64,000 bases of DNA, from assembly GCA_027886175.1 (NCBI GenBank), contig JAJNNQ010000009.1, positions 29,811,501-29,875,500 on the forward strand, given 5' to 3'. Under the pieces are notes generated by a model. That model saw nothing but the letters and a program-made list of their open reading frames with translations. It had not been told where the DNA came from and ran no database searches. Within the stretch, counting starts at the first letter, position 1, and every line of letters starts with the position of its first letter. Made by a program: the position numbers and the translations under genes. Below, piece by piece: positions 36,679 to 49,755 of the stretch. The stretch comes from Phylloscopus collybita (taxonomy: Eukaryota; Chordata; Aves; Passeriformes; Phylloscopidae).

Positions 36679-38520
36679 TTAAATATAGGATTTTTCCCTC
36701 AGTTCCTCATCACATTTATTGGAATGTTCTGTTGGCTTTCTTCTTTTCCAAAATCTCTTTTGAATCTAGTTTTAGGAATTTTTTCAGTCAAAAATAGAAT
36801 TGAAGGAAAATTAACTTCAGGTTTCAGTGCAGGCACAATTTTAAGTAGAAGACTGGGTGCTTTCTTTTTTTGAAGTCTGATGTGGTCTACTATGGAGACA
36901 TTTAAATTGTATGAATGTTACCCACAGAAGCAGATTGAAAAGCAAATAAAATTTTGCATTTGTTAAATTCGGGGGTGTTTTTTGTAGAAAAAAACTAAAA
37001 ATATCCCACAATATTGTAGCTTGGAAGAGAATATATTACAATCCTGTGTCTTAGATAAGTAATCTAGATACTAGGTCCCTGTGATGTTGGGATTTTAGCC
37101 TACAATTTTAGAGGTGAATTACTCTTTTGAGTTGTTCTATATAGCAAGATGGTGACTTTGGTTCTCATTCAGACTAGCTTTAGATGGAAAATTAGTTACT
37201 ACTAAATGATGTATCAAAATATTTGAGAGATGGGAAGTGTTCATCTTGAGTTATTATGCTGCGTAATGTTATGCTGAAATTTAATGTTAAATTGAGATTA
37301 CTGGTCACCTTAATATTTCCATTAACCGAAGTCAGGATGCCTGATTAAACCCTACCATACATATACTGGAGAGTTTTCAGGGACAGAATATAATTTATTT
37401 CAATTTTCTGTTTAGTACAAGTTATATTTTCTAGCTGAGGCTTCCATATTTTGGAGAAATATTAACCCTAGCCAAATGCCAGGGTAAGAAATAAATCAAA
37501 GTGACTGTGTTAAATCCTCTTTAATTTCCTTCTTAATTATATGGAGAGATTTTCTTATCTTTTTCACCCTTCTCCTTTAGCAGAAATTCCAATATCATCC
37601 TTGGTGGAAACTTGTCAAAGATGGAATATGCTTCGGTTGCCCTCACATACTACAGCTACCAGATAAGCCACTCTGTCAGATGCCATAAAGTCAATGAATC
37701 TTAAAATACCACTATGCCTATTATTAGAACAATAGACACCTCAGGCTACTTTAAAGGAAACCTTGTGGTGAGCCACAAATCTGATGCATAGTCCCATGAA
37801 AAGAGAAGCCAAGGAAAGCACAAAGGAAAGAAAAGATGGTTTTATTTTAACAATTGTAGCGCAACCACTGCAGAAATAGTTCACGCTTTCCATGTCTGTG
37901 TATGTGTATGTGTTTTACATACCTTTATATACAAAGTATATTTCAATTCTTCATCAAACACAGACATTTAGTGAGGAATAGGAATGGAACAGGAAGCAGA
38001 GAAGTCATGCAAGAGGCCTTCTTTAGAAAATAGAATCTTGTATACATTTTGTTTTTATTGATGCCATATGCCAGCATCTGTACAATATCTGGGTGTCACA
38101 TAAGTATTTCCTGTTTAAACTAGCTCCAAGACCTAAAAAATCCTTCATTAGGAGAGTGAGTCTTAAAAGTATGTTTGGTACTTTTTTGAATTTTGAATTT
38201 AGAAATTTCAAGACTGTTTTTTCCAAGTCACTGAGAATAGCATCTTTGTCCTTTGAGCATATATTTCTGTTCATTTTTAGGGTCATATCTGCAATGACTT
38301 TTGACTGTCATTTTATCGGTCAGAACTTCCCCAGGTTTTTTTTCAGATCTAGATGTATGGAATCCTGCTTAATAACTGGTGTCACATTTTTAGCCTCATT
38401 TCAAGCTTTTTGTACTGAAGAACAGTTAAAAGATTGCCTATCAAACTGAGTGGCCTGACTGCTAGCTCCTTGATATCTTACAGAATTCTTTGCTGGGCAC
38501 CAGCTCAGCCAGCCAGTTTG

Positions 38521-38539
38521 TTCCTATTCCTATTCCTAT
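38521..38539. repeat. (TTCCTA)n, three copies
   Basis: A short hexamer run. Confidence 0.7.
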
Positions 38540-39205
38540 GGCCCATTTGCTCCGTCCTTTTTTGTTCTATTTGTGCTCTAAGTTTGAGAGGCATCCACCC
38601 ATGGGGAGGAGCTCCAGCAAACTCAACATCCTTCACAGAGGGATGGAAAAAATGATATCATTGTTATAGCCTTATCTTTTCTGAACTTTTTCTTTTGTCT
38701 CTAAAGGCCTTCTTGAAGTACCATGCTCTGATGCCTCTGTAAAAGGGATTTATTAAAAGTTTTTTATGCTTTTTCTCAGTCACTCTTCAAACTCTTTGTC
38801 ATGCTTTATGTATTTGCATTTAATCTGTAATGGTTCCTGATACTTCTTTTTTTCATTTAGATTTAAATTTAGCTTTTTGAGGGTTCTTTTAATTCTTTAA
38901 CACTGAAATCCTGTATTTTCCGTTTAGCCATGGTGGGTCATTTTGGTCCCTCTAAAGACCCCCCTTTACCACCAACCATTACACTATGACTGTAACAAAT
39001 TTTTAGGGACTTGATACTAATGAGTGTTAATACACTATGCTGTACATTTAACATAAACAAGTTCTGTTTCCTTGGATTTACCCTTTGAAATGCTTGAAAT
39101 TAAATTCTAACAAGTAATTTTTTACTGTCAGAAGGATCAAGGCATATTTACACTTCAGCATGAACATGCTCAATAAGAAATATGCTTATGAGACACCAGT
39201 CTTTA

Positions 39206-39286
39206 TGAAAATAAAAATTAAAATTAAAAAAAAAGAAAATTAAAAATAAAATTTTTAAAATAAGAAAAGTAAAAGTAAAAAATTAA
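39206..39286. repeat. A-rich low-complexity tract
   Basis: Mostly A and AAAATT/AAAGT units over about 80 bp, ending 137 bp before the solo LTR. Confidence 0.85.
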
Positions 39287-39418
39287 TCCAAATAATGAAC
39301 TGTTGTTAAATTACTTTTCAGTAAATGTGTTTCTTCATAGCATAGGGAGCCCAAGTAAGCATGGACTAAAATACAACCAAGGTGAAAATACTGTAAAAGC
39401 ATAAAGATATAGAGATAT

Positions 39419-39423
39419 AGGTT
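39419..39423. repeat. Target-site duplication AGGTT, left copy
   Basis: Direct repeat abutting the LTR; its partner is at 40206-40210. Confidence 0.75.
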
Positions 39424-40205
39424 TGTCTTGGGTTATGGAACCAAAAGCGTGTATTCTATTTCATTTGTTGAAAGCAGTTGGGGAGATGTTTTTCTTTATC
39501 TCTTGTAACTCTGGGGGGAGAGGGGCAGATGCCTTCTGATAATGGGCCAGCTGTTAAAACCAGGTGGGGCAGTGTTTCTTATCTCTTTCACCACCCGTCC
39601 TCCTTCCAGGGGGATCTTTTCTGCTAATGGGCCATTAACACATCCCCAAGCAGTCATCCCCAAAGAGTCATCCCCAAAGAGTCATCCCATTGTGAGATGC
39701 TCCACCCAGTGGGGCGAGCCAACCATTCCTACCTGGATAAAAACTGAGATGTAGGAGCACAAGGTATCTGGCTTCACCGGATTCCCAGAGGAAGACTGGA
39801 CCCCTTCTCACCATCACTGGACTCTCTTCACCATCATTGGACCCTTTTCAACAGAATTATCTCTGCTCCAACAGAACCAAATCTGCCACTCCAGGAAGAC
39901 TTACTTTTGGACTGCTTCCAACACCCTGACCAACGGGGTGTCAGGTTGTAGCTCTGACTCCGTCAGGGTTTTCCAGGATTGCTTGTTTGTTTGTTTGCTG
40001 GTTTGGTTGGGTTGGGTGGCTGGTTTTCTACTAAATTTGTATTGTTAATATTCCTAATAAAGAACTGTTATTCCTATTCCCAAATCTTTGCCTGAAAGCC
40101 CTTAACTGCAAAATTATAATTTGGCGGGGGTGAGGGGTTTACATTCTCCATTCTAACGGAAATTCCAGCTTTCCCTGGCAGATACCTGTCCTTCCAAACC
40201 ACACA
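39424..40205 (+). mobile_element. Solo LTR, copy 2 of an ERV family
   Basis: The element starts TGTCTTGGGTTATGG and ends CTTCCAAACCACACA, the TG...CA ends of retroviral LTRs. The 5-bp direct repeat AGGTT lies on either side (39419-39423 and 40206-40210). A TATA-like GGATAAAA is near 39735 and an intact AATAAA is at 40056-40061. It matches the - strand of 8707-9461 along its length. Relative to that copy it carries a tandem 14-bp duplication at 39653-39688 and a duplicated 'cttcaccatca-tggac' block at 39804-39842. No internal viral genes adjoin, so it is a solo LTR. The clean ends suggest it is younger than the LTR at 6682-7490. The 70-residue frame within it is a by-product. Confidence 0.88.
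40056..40061 (+). terminator. LTR polyadenylation signal AATAAA
   Basis: AATAAA sits 150 bp before the LTR's right end, in the position expected for the R/U5 region. The inverted copy has AGTAAA here. Confidence 0.6.
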
Positions 40206-40210
40206 AGGTT
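40206..40210. repeat. Target-site duplication AGGTT, right copy
   Basis: Direct repeat abutting the LTR; its partner is at 39419-39423. Confidence 0.75.
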
Positions 40211-40626
40211 GACAGACAGATAGATATGAGATAGGTAACAAAACAAGTCTCCTAATTAAATATGTTAGAAAAATCTTGGGTCTAACAGCCAGAGAGGTTT
40301 TAACTACACTAGGTCAGACCATTCAGACTGCTCCAGTAATGGCCAGCAAGAGAGCTAAGAGCCTCTCTAACAGGAAGCTTTACAGTTACTAGAAAAGCAA
40401 AGCAATTCTTTTCTTTCATCCTCGAGGCAGCTCTTTTTTCAAACAAATGCTTCAACTCGCTGCACTGTCATTTACTCTGCCAATATCTAGCTGCCATTCA
40501 AAGTCTGAATTTCTCTCCTTGGTGTGTGCATATATATCCTTGGTATATTCCAGTTACGTTTAAGTATTAAACTAATCCTACATAATATTTCAGAAACTGA
40601 CAAGGAGTATATGCATGGGGTTGTTT

Positions 40627-41345
40627 CATAGAATCATAGAATGGCTTGGGTTTAAAGGGACCTTAAAGATGATCTAGTTCTAACCCTGTTGCCATGGGCA
40701 CGGACACCTACTACATCAAGTTGCTCAGAGCCCCATCCAACCTGATCTTGAACACTTTCAGGAAAGGGACACCCACAATTTCTCTGGGCAACCTGTTCCA
40801 GTGCCTTACCACCTTCACAATAAATTATTTTTTTCTGATATCTAATCTTAATCTACTCTTTTTCAGTTTGAAGTTATCCATATACACACATGCCCTCATA
40901 AATAGTCACTGTCCTTCTTGTAGGCTCCCTTCCTATGCCTGAAGGTTGCCATTAGGTCACCTCAAAACTTTCTCTTCTTCAGCCTTCATAATCCAAATTC
41001 TCTCAGCCTTTCCTTCAGAGAGGTGCTCCATCTCTAACCAACTTGGCAGCCCTCTTCTGGAATTGCTTCAATAGGTTTATGTTCTTTTTATGTTGGAGAT
41101 CGAAGGCTGGAAGCAGCATTCCAGGCGGGGTCTCACCAAAGCAGAGCAGAGGGGCCCTTGCTGGTCACAATGCTTTTGGTGCAGCCCAGGATTCAATTGG
41201 CTTTCTGGGCTGTGAGTGCACATTGCTGGGTCAGTTCCAGCCTCTCATCCACCAACACCCCCAAGTCCTTCTCCTCAGGGCTCCTCCCGATCAATTCATC
41301 CCCCCAACCTGTACTGATTGCCCCAATTTGCGTGTGGCATTTGGA
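40627..41345 (-). mobile_element. CR1 LINE, 5'-truncated
   Basis: The left edge CATAGAATCATAGAATGGCTTGGG is a CR1 3' end in complement. Further right come the complements of CR1 coding blocks: 'cctgatcttgaacactttcagg', then 'ctgggcaacctgttccagtgcc', 'ctgggctgtgagtgcacattgctggg' and 'cacccccaagtccttctcctcaggg'. This is the C-terminal part of the polymerase ORF plus the 3' UTR. The reverse-transcriptase catalytic box is not reached. The open frames on the + strand (40694-40942 and 41043-41462) are antisense shadows. Confidence 0.92.
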
Positions 41346-43628
41346 CATCATAATTTAGTTACAAGCTTGAATTATGCTCCACAAGTTATCAGAACGTTGT
41401 TGAAAGATTTTGGTTTTGGACTACCCACCAGGCAGACCACAGAGGCACAGTCTGGATGCTAGAGTTTTTATTATTAAAAAATCCTGAAAGAAATCACATA
41501 TATTTTGCTAAAGAAGAGTCAGGCAAGAATTTAATTTTATTATTCAAATTTAAAAAAATTGAAATAGAAATTACGAAGTTTAACCTACAATAATAGCAAC
41601 TAAAATGTAATTTAAAGCCAAATTACAATGACAGAGAAAAAAAATAATTCTACTGCCAAAGTCAGATTTTAAATTGCTTACAGTAATGCAATCACCTTGC
41701 AATCACTTTATTTATTATTAAATGAGGACTGGAGAAATTATGCACAGATTTAAAAAATATGTTTAATGCCATCAAAAATTGTAACAACAATTTAGGTTTT
41801 AACTCTTTTGTTTTAATAAATGTTTTAATATCATATCAATATCATTTAATATAATTTGTCTTAGACATGTAAACCCATGTTGATCTGAAAACAGCTACAT
41901 ATTTGAAGCTGGGGCTATTATTCAGGAGAGAGCTTCAGTGATAGGGCAGATCTACTGAACATGGTAACTACCTGCTGCACCTGTTGCCCTCCAGCTCATC
42001 AGAAGTGCTCCCTGTTGGCATACTGGTCTGTTCTCCTCCATGTTTCTCCCTGAGGAGAGGATACAGCCTCAAAAATCCAGACAGTCTCTTGGCACGGCCT
42101 CTTTGGCACACCCAGACTGCTGAAGGAAGATACATAGCATTTAGTAGCGGAGGGCTTACCCCAGCTCTCCTCAGAAGCATGTCACTCTTATGTAAGCAAC
42201 ATGTGACAACCTGAATATTGCTCATTTTTGTCATTCCCAGTAAAGATTCTACGCAAGTACATTTGTCAAAGACATACCTAAAAATAATTCTCTGGTTCTT
42301 CTTTCACTTTAACATGATTTTAATTTGTGTAATTTTATGAAAATGAACAGGGAAAAATTAAGTCCATTGGAAGGTTTCACGCTGGCAAATATATTACTCA
42401 AAAGCAGAGTCAAACCTTTTAGAAGCCCAGCTGTTTTAAAAGACTACACAGAGCTACTCAACTGATGTTGGGCAATTATGGGATAATCTTCAAGTCACTC
42501 ATAGCTGAAATTAAATTAAGCCCTAGAAACATAAAAGAAGAAATGAAAATCTGACGCTGGTTACTACTGCATTCCATCTCATGGTTTTTTAAGAACTTCA
42601 TCTAATGACTATTTAATGTGTGAGGACGGCTCAAAGTTATTTCAAAGGTATTGCTGTCATATGGGGGCAGATGCTGGATCTTTGGTACAGATGTAACAAG
42701 AAGATGAGTATTTCCCCTTGTGCCCTGGAGACACAGTGCTTCAGTCTTGATGCATCTCTATATCCGTGCCTAAGCACTTCAGCTTTTTATGTGCATTGTT
42801 CAAGACTGCTTGCTGAAGCAAAACTTCATATCTCATAGGCACATTTGTGGTAAGCAAACATTTTTACTGCTTTGCAGCTCCAAAGATTTGGATAGTCAAA
42901 ATTGTGTTTCCTCTCTAGCCTTTTTTCCTCCCGAGCACAGCACCTACATATTGGAAGCTCCTAAAACTTCCTAGGTATAAATGTAGTCATCTTTTCAATT
43001 TTACTATAAACATAAAAATAGGCAGGTGACCTATTTCTTCTGAAATTACTTAGTTTTATGGAAATCATGTACTACAATCAAAAGATTTGTGTCTGGATTT
43101 TCAAAACTGTCAGAATCCAGAGTCCCAGAAATGTTCACATAATGTCTTGTGTGACCACTTAAACCAGAGGTCTTTATACTCCTGTTGTTTACAAAGTACA
43201 TCCAAGCATTTCAAGTAATTATTCAAATACCTTTAAAAATTTGGCTTTGAGACCTTAGTCCTGTTGGGAACTAACTTCTCATTTATAGACTTAAACTGTG
43301 TCTTCAAAATAAGCTACCCCAAAACTGATGCATCTTGGATGAAATTAATTTTGTTTTAAATATCAGTCCTCTGACCAGCAATAAAATTATTTACAATCCA
43401 GGTGTAAGGAAATACAACTCTCAAGATCCTGCTGAATTTATTTTTCCCTTTCCCCCTCAATTTCCTTAACCAAAAGTCAAACACTACAAAATGTAGAGTC
43501 ACTCCTATCTTTGACAAAGGCTTTTTATCACTCTGTCTACAATGATACATATACATTCAGTTTATAAAGTTTGCACTTTGAATAATAATTAGTTTAGCTA
43601 TATTGCTCATAACATCATCATTGTCAAG
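41346..43628. other. AT-rich non-coding DNA
   Basis: A GC-richer patch at about 41975-42235 carries overlapping open frames of 76 and 88 residues on both strands. Neither has a recognisable motif. I call no gene. Confidence 0.5.
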
Positions 43629-43700
43629 GAGGTGTTAGGTCATTGGTTGGACTCAATGATCTCAAAGGTGTTTTCCAATCTAGATAATTCTGTGATTCTG
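43629..43700 (+). mobile_element. CR1 3' end fragment
   Basis: GGTTGGACTCAATGATCTCAAAGGTG, followed by TTTTCCAATC and TTCTGTGATTCTG, is the last ~70 bp of a CR1. Confidence 0.9.
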
Positions 43701-46700
43701 TTAAAATGCAAGCATATCTGAAGTTCAACAACACTGGAAATTTACCAAATTAATATCAGACATTGCTTATACAGAAACATATGTCTGTGTTAATTGCACA
43801 GTATCTCTACACCTTTTAAACACCAGGGAAATGAGCAGCTGAAAGACCAGAGGTAGGTAGCCTGCTCAAAGGTTCTCCTTGCTGAGAGCATACAGACAAA
43901 GGACAACTGTAGCTACAGGCAAAGCTTCCTTTACTAATGTAGGTGGAAGATGTCAGCCTACATTTCCATAGACACACTAATTATCACCTGCTAATGATGT
44001 CTTCCTTGGAGATACTCATCAGTGTCTTTTTCTACTTAATGAATCTAAATTATTTAAGGTAATCTTGATTTAGCACTATCTCCTGATAACTGATTTCTTA
44101 ATTTATTCACAGCTAAATGATGATTAAAAACATGCTAACAGTTAGTAGTTTTTAATAACTTGACTATATTGACAGACAAATTCAAGTGCCAGAATTTGCC
44201 CATTAGAACACTTAATATTTTTTCAGATAATATTCCCACTATATTCTTAATTATCTAAAGTGGGAAGGGAGTGTCATGAAAATTTTAATTGTGTTATTGA
44301 TATACAAATTCCTTACTACACATTCCTTAACTAAAGCAAACAATTACATGCTTTTAACAGACGCTCCTGTATATTTGTTTAAATCACTACTTTGCCTTGC
44401 TTATGTTTTTCAACACATACAGAAAATTTTATCCAAATGTAAATTTATCCTGTTTTTCAGATTTAGCTTGTAGAATGGTGTCACAGGTTTTTTTTTTTAG
44501 GTCTGATGTTTGGAAAAGAAATATGTTGACATAGGTAAACTCAAAAAGTAAATATAACTACAAATTTCTGTAGCAAATATGTTTGAGGTACATTTACATA
44601 CAGGGAAAATGCTGGGGAAATGGGAGAACATAGACTATTTTGTAGATAAATCAATAGTTTAAGTCAAATGTGAATGAAGCTTTAGAGAAAAGTACCTCTT
44701 TTTGTTGCATCTGTGTTTTAGAAATATTAATTTCTGTGTCCTTTGTTTTCTCATGAATATACAACACATGGGGAAATGAAGGCATAAGGCAACTCTTGAT
44801 ACTTTGGGCTATATCTACTTACTATGCTAGTGCATAGTGGATGGAGAATCAGGATTCCGAAGAAATTCTGTGACCTTCAGATCAACAGCTCTGAGTGAGT
44901 GTCTGCCAGGCTCGTTATTCTCCCAGATATAAGTAAAGAAAACAAACCAACACTTGACTAAGATAAACCCTTTAACTTGTCAGTCTCACAAGCCTACAAG
45001 TAAAAACCTTTAAGATTATGCCTTGTAAAGTTCTCCAAATATTTTTTTAATCTATTCCATTTGAATATTTGCCTGAGTCAAGACCATAGGAAAACCAATA
45101 TCATTATATCTAAGTATTACACAGATCTCATTAAGCAAAGACCCTGAGCAGGGACCTGAGAAAAAAACAGTGGAGTCTGTCCAAAGAGCTGTTCTCTGGG
45201 ATGAAAGCTGAATGAAGTCCATAATTTGGAATTTATCATTTCAGTGTTTGGACTGAAGCAGAAAGAGCAACTTAATTAGTCAATAAATTACTCTTTATCA
45301 GTTTCTCAAATCTGAACAGCCAACCATCGGGGGAAATGCCAACTCCTGGACATCAAATTACTGCAAAATACCATATTTTCAAGTGTTCCAAGCTATATTT
45401 ATAGGGGGGGGGATTGTCCTATTTACTGCCCTCAGTCACAATGTATTTGCTTTTTCATTAGGGCACTATCTGAAAAAAGACCAGACCTATGAAGCCTGTG
45501 CAATTTTTTGTCCTTCTTTGAACTCCTGAAGTCCAAACTTGGAATCATTCCATGCAAAATGAAATAATAATGTTCATGGAAACATGGCATCCAACCATTT
45601 CCAGATGAAGAAAACAGTTTTCCTGTCCTTTTCCTCCCTAATCTTCAACACTTATCTCCTTTTAACTTAGTCTTGCTTCTTAGCTTCTAGAAGTGTCCTA
45701 CATGAACAAATTACTATTGAATTTCTTCAGAGAATGTACAGTATACCTGGCAAAAAACTGAGAAAGGAAAGGAAAATCATAATATATACAAGAAATATTC
45801 AACAGTACGTTAGTGTTTATAGTTCTGAGCAGATCTATAAAGTCAAAGAAGTCAAGGCTTTCTTTTTGCACCATTTTATTTTACCATGGAAAAAGAATTG
45901 TATCTTGTTAATTTTTGTCATCAAGGACTATTTTGGTTTCCTCTTATGCGTGTTAATGGAAATAAATACTTCCCCACATCATAACAACTTATTGTATGAC
46001 AACTAAGTGTTCCAAACATGCCTCATTTAAACATTTTTTTCCTAAATAATATGATACAGTACGATTTAGTTCTTTCTCCTGAAAATATACTTGCTGAAGA
46101 AATATAGGAGAAGATGACTTGTAAGAAGATGACTTGTAATTTTGACAACCAACAAACATATTAGCGTATTAATGATCATTCTTAACTAAGAGACTATATA
46201 AGCAGTTAAAGTGCCAAAGTGTATATATTTGCATTGTTGTCATAACAACAACAAAAAAGATAATGTGGAATGTGTGTACAGAAAATTTCAAAATCTTGGA
46301 AAAAAAATTGTCTGCAGCTTAGAAGAACCACTGAGTCCTTATGCACTTGGTTTCAGATGCAGGCAAAACTTTTTAAGTGAAAAAAAGAACAGTATTTTTT
46401 GAATGGTGATTGGCTTGACTGATTATAAATTTATCAAGAAACCTTACTGCCAACTCTGTAAAAGACAAGGATTCAGCTTTCCAGATTGTCTCCAAGTCAG
46501 CTTGAGAAGTCAATCAGAAAGAGAAGAAAGTTTGCAGAGAAATGAGCAGAGGCTACAATTATTTTACTCTCACCAAATATATATTTTTAAGATGTCACTG
46601 ATAATCTTGTGGTGACACAATATGTTTGGGATACAATCAGGAACACAAGAACAACAAAATATTTTCCAACATGCCTACATATGCCCTATGCAAAAAAAAA

Positions 46701-49700
46701 AACCAACCCCATGGTTAGAAGAAAGATTTACTGTTGATCAATATAGCTTCTTATAGATTATATTGTGAAACAGATTATATTTTAATATAGTTTTCAGTAT
46801 ATCAGCATCTATATATCCATATTCAGTAAATATATCTATATATGTGTATGCATATAGTATAGATGTGGCTGATCATATGGAATTTTGAATTAGTGCAGTT
46901 CCACTGCCATTTTCTGACTAAACAAACAAACAAAAAACCCAAACATACATGACTTCACAAAACAGTGTAACTGTCTCTAATGAATGTCTTCTCTAGCTGT
47001 CAACACAGTTTTCACACATAAATAACAACCTCTCTGTACAACTGAGCTAGTAAGGCATGTGCAGCAATGGGTGGATTGCTTTGAGATCAAAGCTGCACTT
47101 CTGAAAACAGAGCAAAGTACTGACTTCACAGTTTTCACAGTTATTATGACAAATGACTCACAAGCTGATAGATGTAGATTTAGGATGTATGATATAAAAA
47201 ACCCTTACAACATCTAAAATTACATTCAGACTCCTAACACATGTACCTGCCTAAGGTCACCCCCTGGCTAGAATTTGAAGGTTGAAAAAAAGACTAAATA
47301 CATCATTGGTTTGCCCACTGATTAAAAACATACTGTTGAGAAAATGATCGAGTGCAACTTTTGAACACATCATTTTCTTAAAATAGCAAAAAAGACCTCT
47401 GTGTCAAAATACCAACATGAAAGTTTTGCCCAAGGCTGGGTATACCTTTCCAGGGTGAACATCTTATTGAAACAAGTGATGCACAGAGGAAATAAAAGTT
47501 GAATATCAGAATTGCTACTAGATGTGATCACTAAGGTTACCAACAGAAAAAAAGGAAGAAAACCCCTAATGCATTCTGAAAATGCATTTTCCTATTTTTT
47601 TTTTTTTCAAAATGAATGAAACATTCAGAGTTATTTTTCTGTTATACCTACACATAGGAAAATGCACATAAAGAAAACTCCTCTCTGTTACTGCCAATGA
47701 AATGCTGCATCTGAGCAATAATACCACCCATAATTTCAGGTGTGGATTTAAGACAGCGTGAATATCCCCTAAAAGTCACTACACATTTTGAAAAATGTTG
47801 CTGTGTACCTGTGCCTCACTGAGCATTGTATCGGTCCTGTCCCTGAAAGTGTGACTGTAGGGGCAACAAAACTGACAATATTCAGAGTCTGCCACTTTTT
47901 CTCAGTGTCTTCAAGGAGAAGATAGCTCTGATTTTGTTTTGCATAGAAGGAGGAAAAAATCCTAAATTTCTATCATTTATGTGGAAGATATAACCATATT
48001 TAGGAAAAAAAGTAGAATATTCACTTTTGGTAAAATTTGCTGCCTAAAGCTTATCTATCCAATTTAGCACCAGCTGCTACACAATGAAAGTAAAGCCAGC
48101 CTTCTGCAATTTGTCTAAATGCTTTAACCAGGAAAGAGTTAAGTAGTTGCTTATAGAAACAAATACCAAATCAAATTACACAAAGCAGTATTACACCTAA
48201 GTAATTAAAAATTAATGAATTTTAACTTATTTTTGGCACATTGTAAAAGGTCCTGTAATTATTCATGTAAAAAAACTTTACTAGAAGTATTTCTGTACTT
48301 ACACATTGACAGGAGAAAAACACTGTGCTGTATGGGATCTATCATAAATAAGTTCTGCAGATTCAATCAGCCTCTGCAGCCTGACTATGTACATCCTCAA
48401 GGATGTCTGTAAGCTCTTTATTTACTCTGATGGGCAAGCGGCTGGCTCAAAACACCTACAACACAACAAGTTGTTTGGCTTAGTCTCTGAAGAAATCTTG
48501 AGCTTGAAAAAAAAAATAATAAAGATTACTTTAAAAAATATAACATCATTAAGCGAATCCTCACAACTAATTGTTTTCTCCAGTACAGAAGCAGAATAAG
48601 GTGTTCTAGTCTTCACCCTAATATTAGAATGTAGATAAGTTCATACTCCTTTTCTTCAAGAACTGCAACGTCTCAAGTGACAGTGGCAGTCGAAACTACC
48701 TTCCCCTTAATTAGGATAAAATTTGCAAATACGAGGTTGAAGAGGTTAACCTTCATCTAATTACCAGATTTATAAGTTCTCAATGAACAATAGGAACATT
48801 TCTACATGTGTGCTGCAATGGCATTTTCCCTGTAAAATGGTGGAAGACATTTGAGAATGAATGGAGTCATTAAATACACCTTTTTCACCTAAAATTTAAA
48901 CAAAAGCAAAAATAAATGAGAAGGTCATTTGGAGATGTGACAGTTGATGTTCAAGCTGACTCTTCAGTGCAATAGTGGTTGCATATAAGATGGAAAGGCG
49001 AGTCAGGAAAAAACACTGAATGCAGGTTTAAAATACTTAATTTTCGAAAAGGTTCCTGTAATAAACTCTAAAAGAAATCTGAGAACATATTTGTTTCTAA
49101 CTTTATGCCTCTTGCATATAATTTTCTGCTTAGCAACAATTACTGCAGATTTTGTCAGATTTTGTCTAAAAAAAGCCCATCATAACTATTTCAAGTATGA
49201 AACTTTCATAATAAGGGAGTTGAAATCTCAAATTCAAAGTATTTCCATGAAGGCTCAATTTTCATGATGAAAAACATTAATACTGAATAATTTATCCTTA
49301 CATTTTGCTGGCCACAAGGGTCTCTATTCAACATATCCTGGAGCCCTGTCTCAATATAAATAGATAATAGCTGGACACAGAGTATTTTTCTCCAGCTAAT
49401 AGAAAGCTCACACAACACAGCAGTTTGTAAATTATTCTGGGAAATGGAGAGCTTTGTAGCTTTTGTCAAAACAGGGCAGGAAAAATAAAATTGTGTGTAT
49501 TTTCACAGAAAAACAGTAAAAGGAGTGGATGTGGAACATTCAGTATGTGCTGATGACACTGCTTAATTGCAGGAGAGTTTTGGAGTCTGGTCATTGACAA
49601 TGTCTTGAATAAATTACTTCCATTAATCAGTTGTTAAGAATTGGTATGTAAGTTACTATGCAAACTTAATTAGCTGGTTCTCTACTTCAGTATCTAAAAA

Positions 49701-49724
49701 GCCCCCACTTGAATAATATATATC

Positions 49725-49755
<31 letters not shown>

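Larger units (their letters stand above)
34468..39423. other. AT-rich non-coding DNA
   Basis: No supported gene. It contains a hairpin (34883-34930), a short tandem repeat (36621-36678) and A-rich low complexity (39206-39286), all listed separately. A - strand frame at 38023-38286 is discussed under findings. Confidence 0.5.

Noticed and set aside
41043..41462. 139-residue + strand frame
   Set aside because: Antisense shadow of the CR1 at 40627-41345.
41968..42234. GC-richer patch with frames on both strands
   Set aside because: Neither frame has a motif or paired splice sites. It may be an old repeat I cannot name.
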